Part shown: positions 18,038 through 28,514 of the stretch, piece by piece
Position numbering within the stretch: position 1 is the first letter of the stretch
Layout: each line of letters begins with the position of its first letter
Notes under the pieces: model-generated
What the model was told of the DNA's origin: nothing
Databases searched by the model: none
The model's input: the letters and a program-made list of their open reading frames with translations, nothing else
Translations under genes and position numbers: made by a program
Assembly (NCBI GenBank): GCA_030680855.1
Contig: JAUXUN010000009.1
Coordinates: 23,158 to 87,157, forward strand
DNA length: 64,000 bases
Origin: Aestuariivirga sp.
Lineage (GTDB): Bacteria > Pseudomonadota > Alphaproteobacteria > Rhizobiales > Aestuariivirgaceae
Reading direction: 5' to 3'

Positions 18038-18742
18038 TTACCAGCCGAAATTATAGGTCAGTCCGGCGCGGACCATGTGGATGTCGCTGAACGACTGCGT
18101 AGCGTCAAACGTGTCCAAACCATCGGTCAAGCTGTAGTCGGCATCAGGCAGGCTGACGTAGATGTACTCGATCCGGCCGCTGAAGTTCTGCGTAAAGGCA
18201 TGCTCAAGACCGCCGCCAGCGGTCCAGCCGTAGACCCATCTGCGATCGCTGTCTGGGGTTGCTACCACCACCGCGCCAAATTCCGTGTCGGCTGCGGCCA
18301 AGCCGCCGGTAAAGTAGAGCAAGGTGTTGTCGAGGGCAAACCCGGCGCGGGCACGCAGAGTTGCAATGTTGTTGAAGCTGAGATCGGTGAGAACCAGAGG
18401 ATCGTCGTTGCTTGCAACCTCGCCGCCGAAGGCCCAATCGCCTTCAATGCCCATGACAAAGCTGTCAATCTGGTAGTTCCAGCCGCCCAAGATGCCGCCG
18501 GCGTAACCGATGCCGCTATGTTCAAGGTCCGTGTAAGCTCCACCGCAGCTACAAACACCGTCAAAAGTACCATCGACAGCAACGGCAGTGCCGAAAACTC
18601 CGACATATGGACCTGACCAATCGAAGGTGGCCGGACGCAAGCCATCCATCGGCGGCGGAACGTCGAGATCTGCTGCAAGTGCCGAAGGCATTGGAAGCAG
18701 GACTGCTAAAGCAAATGCTAGACGAAAAATGAACTTATTCAT
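18038..18742 (-). CDS. Outer-membrane beta-barrel protein (Omp25/porin-like family)
   Basis: The 234-residue protein has a signal peptide (MNKFIFRLAFALAVLLPMPSALA, cleavage near residue 23). An eight-strand barrel pattern follows, with FDWSGPYVGVFGT at the start, GWNYQIDSFVMGIEGDW, LRARAGFALDNTLLYFTGGLA, and an aromatic end GLTYNFGW. This matches the Rhizobiales Omp25/Omp31 family of small barrels that anchor the outer membrane. A pair of cysteines in GVCSCGG is unusual for the family and may form a vicinal or loop disulfide. The start ATG was chosen at 18742, directly before the signal peptide. Confidence 0.85.
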   Translation of the reverse strand: MNKFIFRLAFALAVLLPMPSALAADLDVPPPMDGLRPATFDWSGPYVGVFGTAVAVDGTFDGVCSCGGAYTDLEHSGIGYAGGILGGWNYQIDSFVMGIEGDWAFGGEVASNDDPLVLTDLSFNNIATLRARAGFALDNTLLYFTGGLAAADTEFGAVVVATPDSDRRWVYGWTAGGGLEHAFTQNFSGRIEYIYVSLPDADYSLTDGLDTFDATQSFSDIHMVRAGLTYNFGW

Positions 18743-18954
18743 TATTATACCCAACCCAAATGTTACGCTGTCGTTCGGGCTGAACATGAAGTGTTAAGGT
18801 TAATACGCTGTTATGGAAAAACTAAGAGCGGGTTAATAATTCAGGGTTTTCGGGGCAGACTTGACCGAAGGCCGGATTTAAGGCCATAAGCTCGGCACCC
18901 AAAACCACGAAGCGCTTACCTGCATGTGTTGGCAGGAGTGAGCAGGAGGAAAGC

Positions 18955-20907
18955 ATGATTACGTTGACGTTCCCTGATGGCGCCAAGCGCGAAATCGAAC
19001 AGGGGCTGAGTGCGGCACAGGTTGCCGCAGGCATTTCAAAATCACTGGAGAAAAAAGCCGTGGCCGCGGTGGTCAATGGCGTTCTGGTTGATCTCAATGA
19101 TCCCATCACGGCTGACGCTACGCTGCAAATTGTCACGCGCGATGACGAGTGGGCGCTTGAGCTGATCCGCCATGACTGCGCCCATGTGCTGGCGGAAGCG
19201 GTACAGGAACTCTATCCGGGAACGCAGGTCACCATTGGCCCGGTGATCGAGAACGGCTTCTTCTATGATTTTTTCCGCAATGAGCCTTTTACGCCGGAAG
19301 ACTTCGCGCCCATTGAAAAGAAAATGCGCGAGATCATCCAGCGCGACAAGCCATTCACCAAGTCGGTGAAGACGCGCGATGAGGCGAAGGAATTTTTCCG
19401 GAGCAAAGGCGAGAATTTCAAGGTCGAACTGGTTGACGCCATTCCGGGCAACGAGGACATCAAATTCTATGACCAGGGCGGCTGGATAGACCTGTGCCGC
19501 GGCCCGCACATGACGTCGACGGGAAAGATCGGCAATGCCTTCAAGCTGATGAAGGTGGCCGGGGCCTATTGGCGGGGCGATTCCAAGAACCCGATGCTGA
19601 CGCGGATTTACGGCACGGCCTGGGCCAGCGACCATGATTTGCAGGCCTATGTCACTGCCCTGGAAGAGGCCGAGAAGCGCGACCACCGCAAACTTGGCCG
19701 CGAGATGGACCTGTTCCATTTCCAGGAAGAGGGCCCGGGCGTGGTGTTCTGGCATGCCAAGGGCTGGACGATTTTCCAGCAGCTCATCGCCTATATGCGC
19801 CGGCGGCTTGCCAAGCTCGACTATCAGGAAGTGAATGCGCCGCAGCTTCTGGACAAAAGCTTGTGGGAAACATCGGGCCATTGGGGCTGGTACCGCGAGG
19901 CGATGTTTGCGGCGCGCTCGGCCGGCGATGAAACGGACGATGACCAGATTTTCGCGCTGAAGCCGATGAACTGCCCGGGCCATGTGCAGATTTTCAAGCA
20001 TGGCTTGCGGAGCTACCGCGAGCTGCCGATGCGGCTGGCGGAATTCGGCAATGTGCACCGCTATGAACCATCGGGCGCGCTTCACGGCCTGATGCGGGTG
20101 CGCGGCTTCACCCAGGACGACGCGCATATTTTCTGCACGGAAGAGCAGATGGCCGACGAGTGCCTCAAGATCAATGACCTCATCCTCTCCACCTACAAGG
20201 ATTTCGGCTTCGAACAGATCGTGGTGAAGCTTGCGACCCGGCCAGAAAAGCGGGTGGGCACCGATGCTATGTGGGATCATGCCGAAGACGTGTTGCGCCG
20301 CATCCTGAAGCAAATTGAAGCGCAATCGGGCGGGCGGGTGAAGACCGGCATCAATGAGGGCGAGGGCACCTTCTATGGCCCCAAGTTTGAATATGTGCTG
20401 CGTGACGCCATCGGCCGCGACTGGCAATGCGGCACGACGCAGGTGGACTTCAACCTGCCGGAGCGCTTCGGGGCATTTTATATCGGCGCCGACGGCGAGA
20501 AGCATGTGCCGGTGATGATCCACCGGGCGATCTGCGGCTCGATGGAGCGGTTCCTTGGCATCCTGATCGAACACCACGCGGGGCATTTTCCGTTGTGGCT
20601 GGCGCCGGCGCAGGTGATTGTGACGACGATCACATCGGATGGCGACGAATATGCCGTGAAGGTGCGTGATGACCTGCGCAAGGCGGGACTGCGGGCGGAT
20701 GCGGATTTGCGGAACGAGAAAATCAACTACAAGGTGCGTGAGCACTCACTGGCGAAAGTTCCCGTCATCCTCGTGGTCGGCAAGCGCGAGATGGACGAGC
20801 AGGCGGTGAACATGCGCCGGCTGGGGAGCCAGGATCAGAAGTCGATGAGTCTGGTTGATGCAATTGCAGCTTTGGTGGCGGAGGCGACTGCACCGGATTT
20901 GAAGTAG
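18955..20907 (+). CDS. thrS: Threonine--tRNA ligase
   Basis: This 650-residue class II synthetase has an N-terminal TGS domain (1-62), a second editing domain with [17 protein letters not shown] and the zinc-like site CRGPHM, then the catalytic core with [23 protein letters not shown] and the ATP-binding end [20 protein letters not shown]-terminal anticodon domain follows. The start has a strong AGGAGGAAAGC ribosome site. The 212 bases upstream contain an AT-rich promoter zone with TTAAGGTTAATA but no exact CtrA box. Confidence 0.96.
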   Translation: MITLTFPDGAKREIEQGLSAAQVAAGISKSLEKKAVAAVVNGVLVDLNDPITADATLQIVTRDDEWALELIRHDCAHVLAEAVQELYPGTQVTIGPVIENGFFYDFFRNEPFTPEDFAPIEKKMREIIQRDKPFTKSVKTRDEAKEFFRSKGENFKVELVDAIPGNEDIKFYDQGGWIDLCRGPHMTSTGKIGNAFKLMKVAGAYWRGDSKNPMLTRIYGTAWASDHDLQAYVTALEEAEKRDHRKLGREMDLFHFQEEGPGVVFWHAKGWTIFQQLIAYMRRRLAKLDYQEVNAPQLLDKSLWETSGHWGWYREAMFAARSAGDETDDDQIFALKPMNCPGHVQIFKHGLRSYRELPMRLAEFGNVHRYEPSGALHGLMRVRGFTQDDAHIFCTEEQMADECLKINDLILSTYKDFGFEQIVVKLATRPEKRVGTDAMWDHAEDVLRRILKQIEAQSGGRVKTGINEGEGTFYGPKFEYVLRDAIGRDWQCGTTQVDFNLPERFGAFYIGADGEKHVPVMIHRAICGSMERFLGILIEHHAGHFPLWLAPAQVIVTTITSDGDEYAVKVRDDLRKAGLRADADLRNEKINYKVREHSLAKVPVILVVGKREMDEQAVNMRRLGSQDQKSMSLVDAIAALVAEATAPDLK

Positions 20908-20924
20908 TCAAACGGAAATCAAAA

Positions 20925-21362
20925 TCACCAATCGTCCTTTAACGAATCGTTGTATCGTCTCACTTGAGCATTGACCATTGCTTTATGTTGCTGCGTTTCA
21001 AAGTATCCTTTGCAGACTCCACAATGCCAAGAACCTTCTTCAGCCTGAATGAGACGAATCAATTTATCTTCGTTGTCGTGACATACTTGGCAAAAGGGGC
21101 CATCTCTCTTACCTCCTTCTAAAGTTGCATAGTAGTTTGGAGCAATGAACTCCAGATTAGCTTGTCGATCAACAATCAGTTGAAGAGAGCTCATTTGTTC
21201 CTTGAGGTTCAGATTTTCTTCTTTTAGTGCAAGTATTGCTTCCCGCAGTTGAACGATCGTTTCTTGTAGATCAATCGTCGCTCCTTTCTTGACCAAGTCA
21301 GTTACTCGACCGACCAATGATAGCGCTTCGTTAGCGTTTGACATTGTGGGAATTGCTATCAT
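20925..21362 (-). CDS. Coiled-coil zinc-ribbon protein, AT-rich, probably acquired
   Basis: The 145-residue protein has a predicted coiled coil at 32-68 (QETIVQLREAILALKEENLN) and a C-terminal zinc ribbon with CxxC at 91-94 (FCQVCHDNEDKLIRL) and 114-117 (WHCGVCKGYF). A family with the same coil-plus-ribbon layout is scattered in proteobacterial accessory regions; its function is unknown. GGAG lies nine bases before the ATG at 21362. A longer frame to 21470 (TTG) adds another C-x-x-C but has no ribosome site. Base composition falls to about 43% GC, against about 61% around it, and codons are AT-ended, so recent transfer is likely. Confidence 0.78.
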   Translation of the reverse strand: MIAIPTMSNANEALSLVGRVTDLVKKGATIDLQETIVQLREAILALKEENLNLKEQMSSLQLIVDRQANLEFIAPNYYATLEGGKRDGPFCQVCHDNEDKLIRLIQAEEGSWHCGVCKGYFETQQHKAMVNAQVRRYNDSLKDDW

Positions 21363-21494
21363 TTTGCGTCTCCATTTTCCGAACATAAAGTGAACATACT
21401 GGCTGTTGGAGTTTTTTACAAGATACAAGCGACTGACTGATTGGTTACAGCGGTGACACTTGAAGCTCAATTGAGCGAGCTACATATCTGTCCC

Positions 21495-22511
21495 ATGGAA
21501 ATTGGTATGTACACCTTCGCCGATCTGGGGCCTGCGATTTCGGCGGGGGAGCGGCTTAACAATCTGGTTGAAGAGATCGAGCTGGCCAACAAGGTGGGGC
21601 TTGATGTTTATGGGGTGGGCGAGCACCACCGGCCGGATTATGCGGCATCCGCGCCGGTCATTGTGCTGGCGGCGGCTGCGGCGCGGACCACGAACATCCG
21701 GCTCACTTCGGCGGTGACGGTTCTTTCTTCTGATGATCCGGTGCGGGTGTACCAGAATTTTGCCACGCTCGATCTGCTGTCCCATGGCCGGGCCGAAATC
21801 ATGGTGGGGCGGGGCTCGTTTATCGAGTCCTTTCCGCTGTTTGGCTATGACCTTAATGACTATGACGTGTTGTTTGCAGAGAAGCTTGACCTGCTCTTGA
21901 AGCTGCGGGCGCAGGAGCATGTGACGTGGTCCGGCTCGATCCGCGCACCGCTCAACAACGCCGGGATTTATCCCCGGGCGCAGCAGAATCCGCTGCCGGT
22001 GTGGGTGGGGGTTGGCGGCACGCCGCAATCGGTGGTGCGGGCGGGAACGCTGGGCCTGCCCATGGCTCTGGCCATCATTGGCGGCGAGCCTGTGCGCTTC
22101 AAGCCGCATGCAGATTTGTTCCGCGAGTCGGCGAAGCGGGCGGGGCACAGCAATGCGGCCCTTAGCCTCAACATGCATGGTTTTGTGGCCGATGATGCGA
22201 AGGCGGCGCGTGACAATTTCTTTCCGGGTTATGCGGAAGTGATGACGCGCATTGGCCGCGAGCGCGGCTGGCCGCCGACGACACGGGCGCAGTTTGAGGC
22301 CTCCTGCGGGCCCAATGGTCATCTGATCATCGGCAATCCGAAAGACGTGGCCGACAAGATAATCGGGCTGCACAGGATTTTCGGGAATGAGCGCATCCTG
22401 GTGCAGATGGGCCTTGGCTCCTTGCCGCACAGGGATATGCTGCGGGCGATTGAACTCATGGGCAAGGAAGTGGCGCCCCTGGTGCGGGCTGCCGTTGGAG
22501 GAAAGACATGA
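21495..22511 (+). CDS. LLM-class flavin-dependent oxidoreductase
   Basis: The 338-residue TIM-barrel enzyme resembles luciferase-like monooxygenases of the Atu2307 type: [48 protein letters not shown] and [12 protein letters not shown] are all family landmarks. It likely uses FMNH2 or F420-like cofactor, with an unknown substrate. The ATG at 21495 has only a weak ribosome site, and its upstream DNA belongs to the AT-rich insert, so its native promoter may have been displaced. It overlaps the pirin start by four bases (ATGA). Confidence 0.87.
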   Translation: MEIGMYTFADLGPAISAGERLNNLVEEIELANKVGLDVYGVGEHHRPDYAASAPVIVLAAAAARTTNIRLTSAVTVLSSDDPVRVYQNFATLDLLSHGRAEIMVGRGSFIESFPLFGYDLNDYDVLFAEKLDLLLKLRAQEHVTWSGSIRAPLNNAGIYPRAQQNPLPVWVGVGGTPQSVVRAGTLGLPMALAIIGGEPVRFKPHADLFRESAKRAGHSNAALSLNMHGFVADDAKAARDNFFPGYAEVMTRIGRERGWPPTTRAQFEASCGPNGHLIIGNPKDVADKIIGLHRIFGNERILVQMGLGSLPHRDMLRAIELMGKEVAPLVRAAVGGKT

Positions 22512-23428
22512 CGTTACCCCACATTCCCGATCCGACGCCCGGCGATGCCCTTGCGGCGGATGCCTTGCCGATTGTCATAATCCCACGGGTGCGCGACATC
22601 GGCGGTTTCGAAGTGCGGCGCGCGCTGCCTTCGGCCCAGCGGCAAATGGTGGGCCCGTTCATTTTCTTTGACCAGTTCGGCCCCATCACCATGCAGGCGG
22701 GGCAGGGCCAGGACGTACGGCCCCATCCGCATATCGGGCTCTCGACGGTGACCTGGCTGTTTGACGGGGTGATGTATCACCGCGACAGCCTGGGCTCGCA
22801 ACAGCAGATCGCGCCCGGCGAACTGAATTGGATGACGGCGGGGAAGGGCATTGTTCATTCCGAGCGCACACCCGCCGATGAGCGGGCGCGGCCGCACCAG
22901 ATATTCGGCATTCAAAGCTGGGTGGCTCTGCCCAAGCAACATGAGGAAACGGCACCGGGTTTTGAGCATGTGGCGATGGCGGACTTGCCGCTGCTTTCGG
23001 ACCATGGCCGCGAGGTGCGGGTTGTTGCGGGTTCCATCTATGGTGCGCGTTCCCCGGTCAAAACCCATTCGGAGCTTTTCTATGCGGATGTGAAGCTGAA
23101 GTCGGGAGCGCGGCTGCCCCTGCCGGTGGAGCATGAGGAGCGCGGCATTTATATCGTGGAAGGGTCGCTGGAAATTGGCGGCCAGGTTCACGGCGCCAAT
23201 CAGCTTCTGGTGTTCCGCGCCGGTGACGCCCTCACGCTCTCGGCGCAGGGCGATGCACGCTTCATGATGCTGGGCGGCGAACCCATGGATGGCCCGCGCC
23301 ATATCTGGTGGAATTTTGTGTCGTCATCCAAGGAGCGGATCGAAGCCGCAAAAGAAGACTGGAAAAGGGCGCGCTTTGACATTGTGCCCGGCGACGAAAA
23401 AGAATTCATCCCGCTGCCTCCGGCTTAA
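22508..23428 (+). CDS. Pirin family protein
   Basis: This 306-residue bicupin has the pirin signature in [15 protein letters not shown] and the metal-binding His in GIVHSERTP, plus Glu and His ligands after it. Bacterial pirins are iron-binding cupins; some have quercetinase activity and others modulate metabolism by protein contact. The role here is unknown. It starts within the end of the LLM oxidoreductase gene, so the two are coupled and may act on the same aromatic or flavonoid-like compounds (inference). Confidence 0.88.
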   Translation: MTLPHIPDPTPGDALAADALPIVIIPRVRDIGGFEVRRALPSAQRQMVGPFIFFDQFGPITMQAGQGQDVRPHPHIGLSTVTWLFDGVMYHRDSLGSQQQIAPGELNWMTAGKGIVHSERTPADERARPHQIFGIQSWVALPKQHEETAPGFEHVAMADLPLLSDHGREVRVVAGSIYGARSPVKTHSELFYADVKLKSGARLPLPVEHEERGIYIVEGSLEIGGQVHGANQLLVFRAGDALTLSAQGDARFMMLGGEPMDGPRHIWWNFVSSSKERIEAAKEDWKRARFDIVPGDEKEFIPLPPA

Positions 23429-23435
23429 CCTTTTT

Positions 23436-23520
23436 CTCTCCATGGTCGCACTTGATGCGACCACCCAGACTTTGATCAACGAAGAACTGGGTGGTCGGGT
23501 CGTTGCCCGACCATGGAGAG
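23436..23520. repeat. Two-armed palindromic element, copy 2 (REP/BIME-like)
   Basis: The outer arms CTCTCCATGG (23436-23445) and CCATGGAGAG (23511-23520) pair perfectly. Hairpin 1 is TGGTCGCA / TGCGACCA with loop CTTGA (23443-23463), hairpin 2 is TGGTCGGG / CCCGACCA (23492-23513). A further inner match is CCACCCAG / CTGGGTGG. It lies between the convergent pirin and kup genes and could end both transcripts. Confidence 0.8.
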
Positions 23521-23531
23521 ATAGCAGCAGG

Positions 23532-25463
23532 TTACACCGTGATCTGGCTGCCCACTTCCACCACGCGGTCGGTGGGCAGTCGGAAGTAGCTGCTGGCATC
23601 ATTGGCGTTGCGGGCCAGGCTGATGAACAGCTTGTCCTGCCAGACGGGCATGCCTTCGTGCTTCGAAGCACGCACACTGCGCCTGGATAGGAAGAACGAG
23701 GTTGTCATGCTGTTGAATTTCCAGCCGAGCTTACGGGCGAGGCCGAGGGCTTGTGGCACATCAGGGGTTTCCATATAGCCATAGGTGATGATGAGGCGGC
23801 TGAAGAGATCGTTCAGCTTTTCCATCTTCACCCGATCTTCGGGAGCAACACTTGGGCTGTCGCTGGTGCGGATGGTGAGCACCACATTGTTTTCGTGCAG
23901 CACCTTGTAGTGCTTCAGGCTGTGGAGCAGGGCGGTAGGTGTGCTGTCGGGGTCGGAGGTGAAGAACACCGCGGTTCCCGGCACCTGATGCGGCGGCCGC
24001 TTTGACAGGCTTTTCACAAGATCACGCAGGGGCACTTCCGACTTTCGGGTTTTCTCAAAGAGAATCCGCGAGCCCCGGCGCCAGGTCCACATGATGAGCA
24101 TGAGAAGCGCACCCAGGGCCAAGGGAACATAACCGCCTTCGAAGACCTTCAACGAGTTTGCGCCGAGGAAGATTACGTCAATGGCGAGAAGCGGGAGCAT
24201 CATGGCAAGGACGGCCCAGAGCGGCCATTTCCAGTATTTCCAGATCACGACTATGGCCATCATGGAGGTCACCACCATGGTGCCTGTGACCGCGATGCCG
24301 TAGGCGGAGGCGAGGGCAGACGATGACTTGAACATGATGACAAGGGTCAGCACGCCCAGCATGATCAGCCAGTTGACCTGTGGCATATATATCTGCCCGG
24401 CATGAGCGTCCGAGGTGAAGCGGATTTCCATGCGTGGCAGGAGGCCGAGCTGGATTGCCTGGCGCGTCAATGAATAGGCACCGGTGATGACAGCCTGGCT
24501 GGCGATGATGGTGGCGGCCGTTGCCAGCACGACGATGGGAATGAGGGCCCATTCCGGCATCATGAGGAAGAACGGATTTTCGATGGTTTCGGGCCTTTGC
24601 AGAACCAACGCGCCTTGTCCCAGGTAATTGATCACGAGGGCAGGGAACACGACGATGATCCAGGCCAGTTGAATGGGGCGTTTGCCGAAATGGCCGAGAT
24701 CGGCGTAGAGGGCCTCGGCGCCGGTGACGGCGAGGAAGACGGCGCCGAGCGTGACAAGGCCGATGATGCCGTGCGAGCCAAGGAAGCTCACGGCATAAAC
24801 CGGGTTGAATGAAAGCAGAATGGCAGGATTGCCGCCAATGTTGGCGAGGCCGGACACGGCCAAGGCAATGAACCAGACAAGCGTGATCGGGCCGAACAGA
24901 GAGGCCACGCTTGCGGTGCCGCGCGCCTGGACTGAAAACAGGGCGACGATGATGGCCATGGTGACCGGCAGCACATAGGGCTCAAGCGCCGGAGTTATGA
25001 CCTTGAGGCCCTCGATGGCGGAGAGAACCGAAATTGCCGGAGTGATCATCGCGTCGCCATAGAAGAGCGCCGCGCCGATCATGGCGAGAATGGGAATGAA
25101 TGTCAGGTTGCTGCCCATCACGCGCTGGGCCAGCGCCATGAGGGACAGGGTTCCGCCTTCGCCCTTGTTGTCGGCGTTGAGCAGTATGAAAACATATTTC
25201 ACCGTGACGACGAGAATGAGAGCCCAGATGATGAGCGAAAGGACGCCGAAGACGATGGGCTCGGTAATAGCGCCGGATTCGCCGGTTGCGGCGAGGACCG
25301 CTTCGCGTATCGCATAGAGCGGGCTGGTTCCGATGTCGCCATAGACGACGCCGATGGAACCGAGGGCGAGAATCCAGAAGCTTGGCGGCACATGGCCGCC
25401 GTTCTGAATTGCGGGATCGTCGCTTTCGCCCTCGCCGTTTTTATCTGCTTTTGCTGTTGCCAT
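23532..25463 (-). CDS. kup: KUP family potassium uptake transporter
   Basis: The 643-residue protein has about 12 membrane segments in the first 430 residues and a cytoplasmic tail. The opening [20 protein letters not shown] is the KUP signature, followed by [18 protein letters not shown] and [19 protein letters not shown]. It imports K+ with protons at the inner membrane. I placed the start at the ATG at 25463, seven bases after GGAGA; an upstream frame to 25550 lacks a ribosome site. The 191 bases up to the alcohol dehydrogenase stop show no recognised regulatory motif. Confidence 0.93.
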   Translation of the reverse strand: MATAKADKNGEGESDDPAIQNGGHVPPSFWILALGSIGVVYGDIGTSPLYAIREAVLAATGESGAITEPIVFGVLSLIIWALILVVTVKYVFILLNADNKGEGGTLSLMALAQRVMGSNLTFIPILAMIGAALFYGDAMITPAISVLSAIEGLKVITPALEPYVLPVTMAIIVALFSVQARGTASVASLFGPITLVWFIALAVSGLANIGGNPAILLSFNPVYAVSFLGSHGIIGLVTLGAVFLAVTGAEALYADLGHFGKRPIQLAWIIVVFPALVINYLGQGALVLQRPETIENPFFLMMPEWALIPIVVLATAATIIASQAVITGAYSLTRQAIQLGLLPRMEIRFTSDAHAGQIYMPQVNWLIMLGVLTLVIMFKSSSALASAYGIAVTGTMVVTSMMAIVVIWKYWKWPLWAVLAMMLPLLAIDVIFLGANSLKVFEGGYVPLALGALLMLIMWTWRRGSRILFEKTRKSEVPLRDLVKSLSKRPPHQVPGTAVFFTSDPDSTPTALLHSLKHYKVLHENNVVLTIRTSDSPSVAPEDRVKMEKLNDLFSRLIITYGYMETPDVPQALGLARKLGWKFNSMTTSFFLSRRSVRASKHEGMPVWQDKLFISLARNANDASSYFRLPTDRVVEVGSQITV

Positions 25464-25654
25464 TTTTGTTCTCCATTGGTTTTGCTGCACTGCAGCAAAG
25501 GGGAGGTGGTTTACTCCCTTGCGGGTGAGCCGTTCATGCAAAGTCGGCATGGCTGGGGTGTAATGTGGGAAATGGTAATAACGCTGACTATCTCTCTCAA
25601 CGCATTGTAATCATTTGTTATTTTCATTCAAAGTGAAGGGCGATGGATTAAAAA

Positions 25655-26680
25655 TCAGGCAATCGACAGAACCACTCTTCCGGTAATCTCGCCCTTTTTC
25701 ATGCGGGCGAAGATGGCGTTGATGTTTTCCAGGGGCTGGGTTTCGATGTCAGCTTTCACGAGGCCCGAGGCGGCAAAGGCGATGGCTTCATTCAGGTCCT
25801 GCCTCGTTCCAACATTTGATCCGCGCACGGATATTTCGGTGTTGACGATGCCAGAGATCGACATTCTGATCTGGTCAGCGTCGCCACCGGGAAGGCCGAT
25901 GAACGATACGGTGCCTGCGGGCCTTAGCATGGTGACGGATTGTTCAAAGGCGCGGGCCGAAACGGCGGTGACGATGGCGCCGTGGGCGCCGCCACCGGTT
26001 TTCTCTTTGAGCGCCGCTCCGGGATCACCCTCACGGGCATCGATCAATAGCTCGGCGCCGAGGCGTTTGGCGTGGTTCAATTTTTCAGGCGAGACATCAA
26101 TGGCCGCCACACGCAGGCCCATGGCTTTTGCATACTGCACGGCGATGTGGCCGAGGCCGCCAATGCCGATCACCGCCAGCCATTGGCCTGGCCGTGTTCC
26201 GGTGCGCCTGATGCCGCGATAGGTGGTGACGCCGGCGCAGAGAATGGGGGCCATGGCGTTCATATCGACATGTTCGGCCAGGCGGCCGCAGAATGCGGCG
26301 GGTGCCACCATGTATTCGGCATAGCCGCCGGGTTTGCTGTAACCAGTGGCTTCAGTGCGCGGGCAAATGGTCTCCATGCCCTGGAGGCAGAATTCGCAGG
26401 TGCCGCAGGACCAGAACATCCACGGCACGCCGATGCGATCCCCATTCTTGAACTCTGCAACACCTTCGCCCAGGGCCTCCACATGGCCCGTGACTTCATG
26501 GCCGGGAATGAGCGGCAGCGTGGGATGTGGTGTCCAGTCGCCTTCGACGGCGTGCAGGTCGCTATGGCAAACGCCGCAGGCCTTGACTTTGATCAGCACT
26601 TCGCCGGGGCCGGGTTCGGGGCGCGTTACGGTTTCAATGGCCAGGCCCGCGCCGATCTTGCGCAGCACGGCGGCCTTCAT
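25655..26680 (-). CDS. Zinc-dependent alcohol dehydrogenase (AdhP-like)
   Basis: The 341-residue medium-chain dehydrogenase has catalytic zinc ligands in CGVCHSDLH and GHEVTG, and four structural-zinc cysteines in CGTCEFCLQGMETIC. The NAD-binding fold is marked by GIGGLGHIAVQYAKAMG. It should oxidise primary alcohols or reduce aldehydes. The start ATG at 26680 has AGGA upstream and lies inside the 3' end of the FMN protein gene, an overlap of 47 bases. A longer frame is only that overlap continued. Confidence 0.9.
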   Translation of the reverse strand: MKAAVLRKIGAGLAIETVTRPEPGPGEVLIKVKACGVCHSDLHAVEGDWTPHPTLPLIPGHEVTGHVEALGEGVAEFKNGDRIGVPWMFWSCGTCEFCLQGMETICPRTEATGYSKPGGYAEYMVAPAAFCGRLAEHVDMNAMAPILCAGVTTYRGIRRTGTRPGQWLAVIGIGGLGHIAVQYAKAMGLRVAAIDVSPEKLNHAKRLGAELLIDAREGDPGAALKEKTGGGAHGAIVTAVSARAFEQSVTMLRPAGTVSFIGLPGGDADQIRMSISGIVNTEISVRGSNVGTRQDLNEAIAFAASGLVKADIETQPLENINAIFARMKKGEITGRVVLSIA

Positions 26681-28328
26681 TGTCCTGTTCAAGATGGATC
26701 CTCTTGGTTTTTGCGGCAAAGCTCTGCGGAGTGGCCATCTCCCAAGCCTGATGCATGGCAGACGGGGCGCTGCCATTGAGCAATTCTCCGGGCTTCATGC
26801 AATGATAAAGTTCCTCGAAACTCACTGAACGATCGGGTGCGGCGCGCTGCATGAAGTGGGTGGGACGCAGATCGTGGGGGTGCGTGAGGCCGGCGGCGGC
26901 GATCAGATCGGAAAGCGCCTTGATGGTCTCGCGGTGGAAGCTTGCCACGCGCTCGGCCTTGTCGGGCACCACGATGGCGCGCTGGCGGGCCGGATCCTGG
27001 GTTGAAACACCGGTGGGGCACTTGTCCGTATGGCAGTGCTGGGCCTGGATGCAGCCCACGGCAAACATGAAGCCGCGCGCCGCGTTGCACCAGTCAGCGC
27101 CGATGGCCATGACGCGGGCCATGTCAAAAGCCGAAGTGATTTTTCCGGACACGCCAATCTTGACCTGATCGCGGAGGTTGGCGCCGACGAGGGTGGAATG
27201 GACGAAGTTCAGGCCGTCGCGCAGCGGCGTTCCGATATGGTCCATGAATTCGAGAGGGGCCGCCCCGGTGCCGCCTTCCTTGCCGTCAATCACGATAAAA
27301 TCTGGGACGATGCCGGTTTCGATGATGGCCTTGATGATGGCCATGAATTCCCAGTGGTGGCCGATGCAGAGCTTGAAGCCCACGGGCTTGCCGCCGGAGA
27401 GCTTGCGCAATTTTGCGATGAAGGCCACGAGTCCAAGCGGCGTTGTGAAGGCGGAGTGCGATGGCGGCGAGATGCAATCCCTGCCCATTTCGACACCGCG
27501 AATGGCTGCAATTTCCGGCGTGACCTTTACCCCGGGCAAGACGCCGCCGTGGCCGGGCTTGGCGCCCTGCGACAGCTTGATCTCAATCATCTTGACTTGA
27601 TCAAGCTTTGCGGTTTCAGCGAAACTCTCGCCGGAGAAAGTTCCGTCGGGGTTGCGGCAGCCGAAATAGCCGGAGCCGATTTCCCAAATAATGTCTCCGC
27701 CGAATTCGCGGTGATAGGGGCTCACGCCGCCTTCGCCGGTGTCATGGGCGAAGCCGCCGATTTTTGCGCCGCGGTTCAGGGAGCGGATGGCATTGGCGGA
27801 CAGCGAGCCATAACTCATGGCCGAGATATTGAGGACGGAGGCCGAATAGGGTTGGCTACAATCGGGAGCGCCGATGGTTATGCGGAATGGCTCCTTGCTC
27901 GGCGACTTGGGGACCATGGAATGGTGCAGCCATTCAAAACGGTTTTCGTAGACGTCGAATTGCGTGCCGAAGGGGCGCTTGTCGAGGGCCCGCTTGGCCC
28001 GCTGATAAACGATGGCGCGCTTGTCGCGCGGGAAGGGCATGCCATCCTTGTCGGTTTCAAGGAAATACTGGCGGATTTCCGGGCGGACGTTTTCAAGCAG
28101 GAAGCGGATGTGGCCGGAGATGGGATAATTGCGCAAGATGGCGTGGCGCGTTTGAGTCATGTCCCTGATGCCGAGAATCGTCAGGCCGCCAAAGATCAGG
28201 AAGGGCAGCCCGGCAACGGGGCCACTCACATGCAGAAACAAAACTGCGAGCAGGGTGACGGCGAAGCCCACAATGGCAAGGGTGAGCAATACTAAACGCG
28301 GACTGAAAATATCTTTGAACGTTGGCAT
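26634..28328 (-). CDS. FMN-binding glutamate synthase family protein, membrane anchored
   Basis: The 564-residue protein begins with two hydrophobic segments (about 8-50), then carries a full glutamate-synthase alpha-type FMN domain: YGSLSANAIRSLNRGAKIGG, SQGAKPGHGGVLPG, IVIDGKEGGTGAAPLEF and the cluster-like motif CIQAQHCHTDKCPTGVST. It lacks the glutaminase and beta-subunit domains, so it is the stand-alone GltB2-like group whose reaction is unproven. The 3' end overlaps the alcohol dehydrogenase gene by 47 bases, which suggests coordinated expression. Confidence 0.85.
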   Translation of the reverse strand: MPTFKDIFSPRLVLLTLAIVGFAVTLLAVLFLHVSGPVAGLPFLIFGGLTILGIRDMTQTRHAILRNYPISGHIRFLLENVRPEIRQYFLETDKDGMPFPRDKRAIVYQRAKRALDKRPFGTQFDVYENRFEWLHHSMVPKSPSKEPFRITIGAPDCSQPYSASVLNISAMSYGSLSANAIRSLNRGAKIGGFAHDTGEGGVSPYHREFGGDIIWEIGSGYFGCRNPDGTFSGESFAETAKLDQVKMIEIKLSQGAKPGHGGVLPGVKVTPEIAAIRGVEMGRDCISPPSHSAFTTPLGLVAFIAKLRKLSGGKPVGFKLCIGHHWEFMAIIKAIIETGIVPDFIVIDGKEGGTGAAPLEFMDHIGTPLRDGLNFVHSTLVGANLRDQVKIGVSGKITSAFDMARVMAIGADWCNAARGFMFAVGCIQAQHCHTDKCPTGVSTQDPARQRAIVVPDKAERVASFHRETIKALSDLIAAAGLTHPHDLRPTHFMQRAAPDRSVSFEELYHCMKPGELLNGSAPSAMHQAWEMATPQSFAAKTKRIHLEQDNEGRRAAQDRRGPGH

Positions 28329-28398
28329 GACTGCATGTCCTCCCCGGGGATCATGATTCCCGGTCAGTGTGACAGTTTTGTAAAACTATGGAAGTGCC

Positions 28399-28424
28399 TA
28401 ATTTCCGAGCAGGATGTCGCGCTT
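28399..28424. repeat. Diverged copy of the 3' end of the downstream secreted-protein gene
   Basis: This 26-base stretch matches 28516-28541 at about 21 of 24 aligned bases. Read on the minus strand it still encodes R-D-I-L-L-G-N and a stop, the last seven codons of the neighbouring gene. The two copies flank palindromic element copy 3. It suggests a duplication linked to arrival of the element, or a remnant of an older gene end. Confidence 0.65.
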
Positions 28425-28433
28425 ACATTCCTA

Positions 28434-28514
28434 TCTCATCATGCCTGCGCTTGACGCGGGCATCTTCCTTGTGGCGATGGCCGTGTCGCGCACGGCCATG
28501 ATAAGAATAGAGAG
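28434..28514. repeat. Two-armed palindromic element, copy 3 (REP/BIME-like)
   Basis: It begins TCTCATCATG like copy 1. Hairpin 1 is ATGCCTGCG / CGCGGGCAT with loop CTTGA (28441-28463), hairpin 2 is ATGGCCGTG / CACGGCCAT (28477-28499). The outer arms TCATCATG / CATGAT close it. It abuts the stop of the secreted-protein gene and lies upstream of the FMN glutamate-synthase-like gene, with a palindrome-like AGTTTTGTAAAACT just beyond. Confidence 0.75.

Noticed and set aside
27030..28295. Plus-strand frame of 421 codons
   Set aside because: It lies wholly antisense to the FMN glutamate-synthase-like gene, whose motifs are unmistakable. Long antisense frames are expected in GC-rich DNA.
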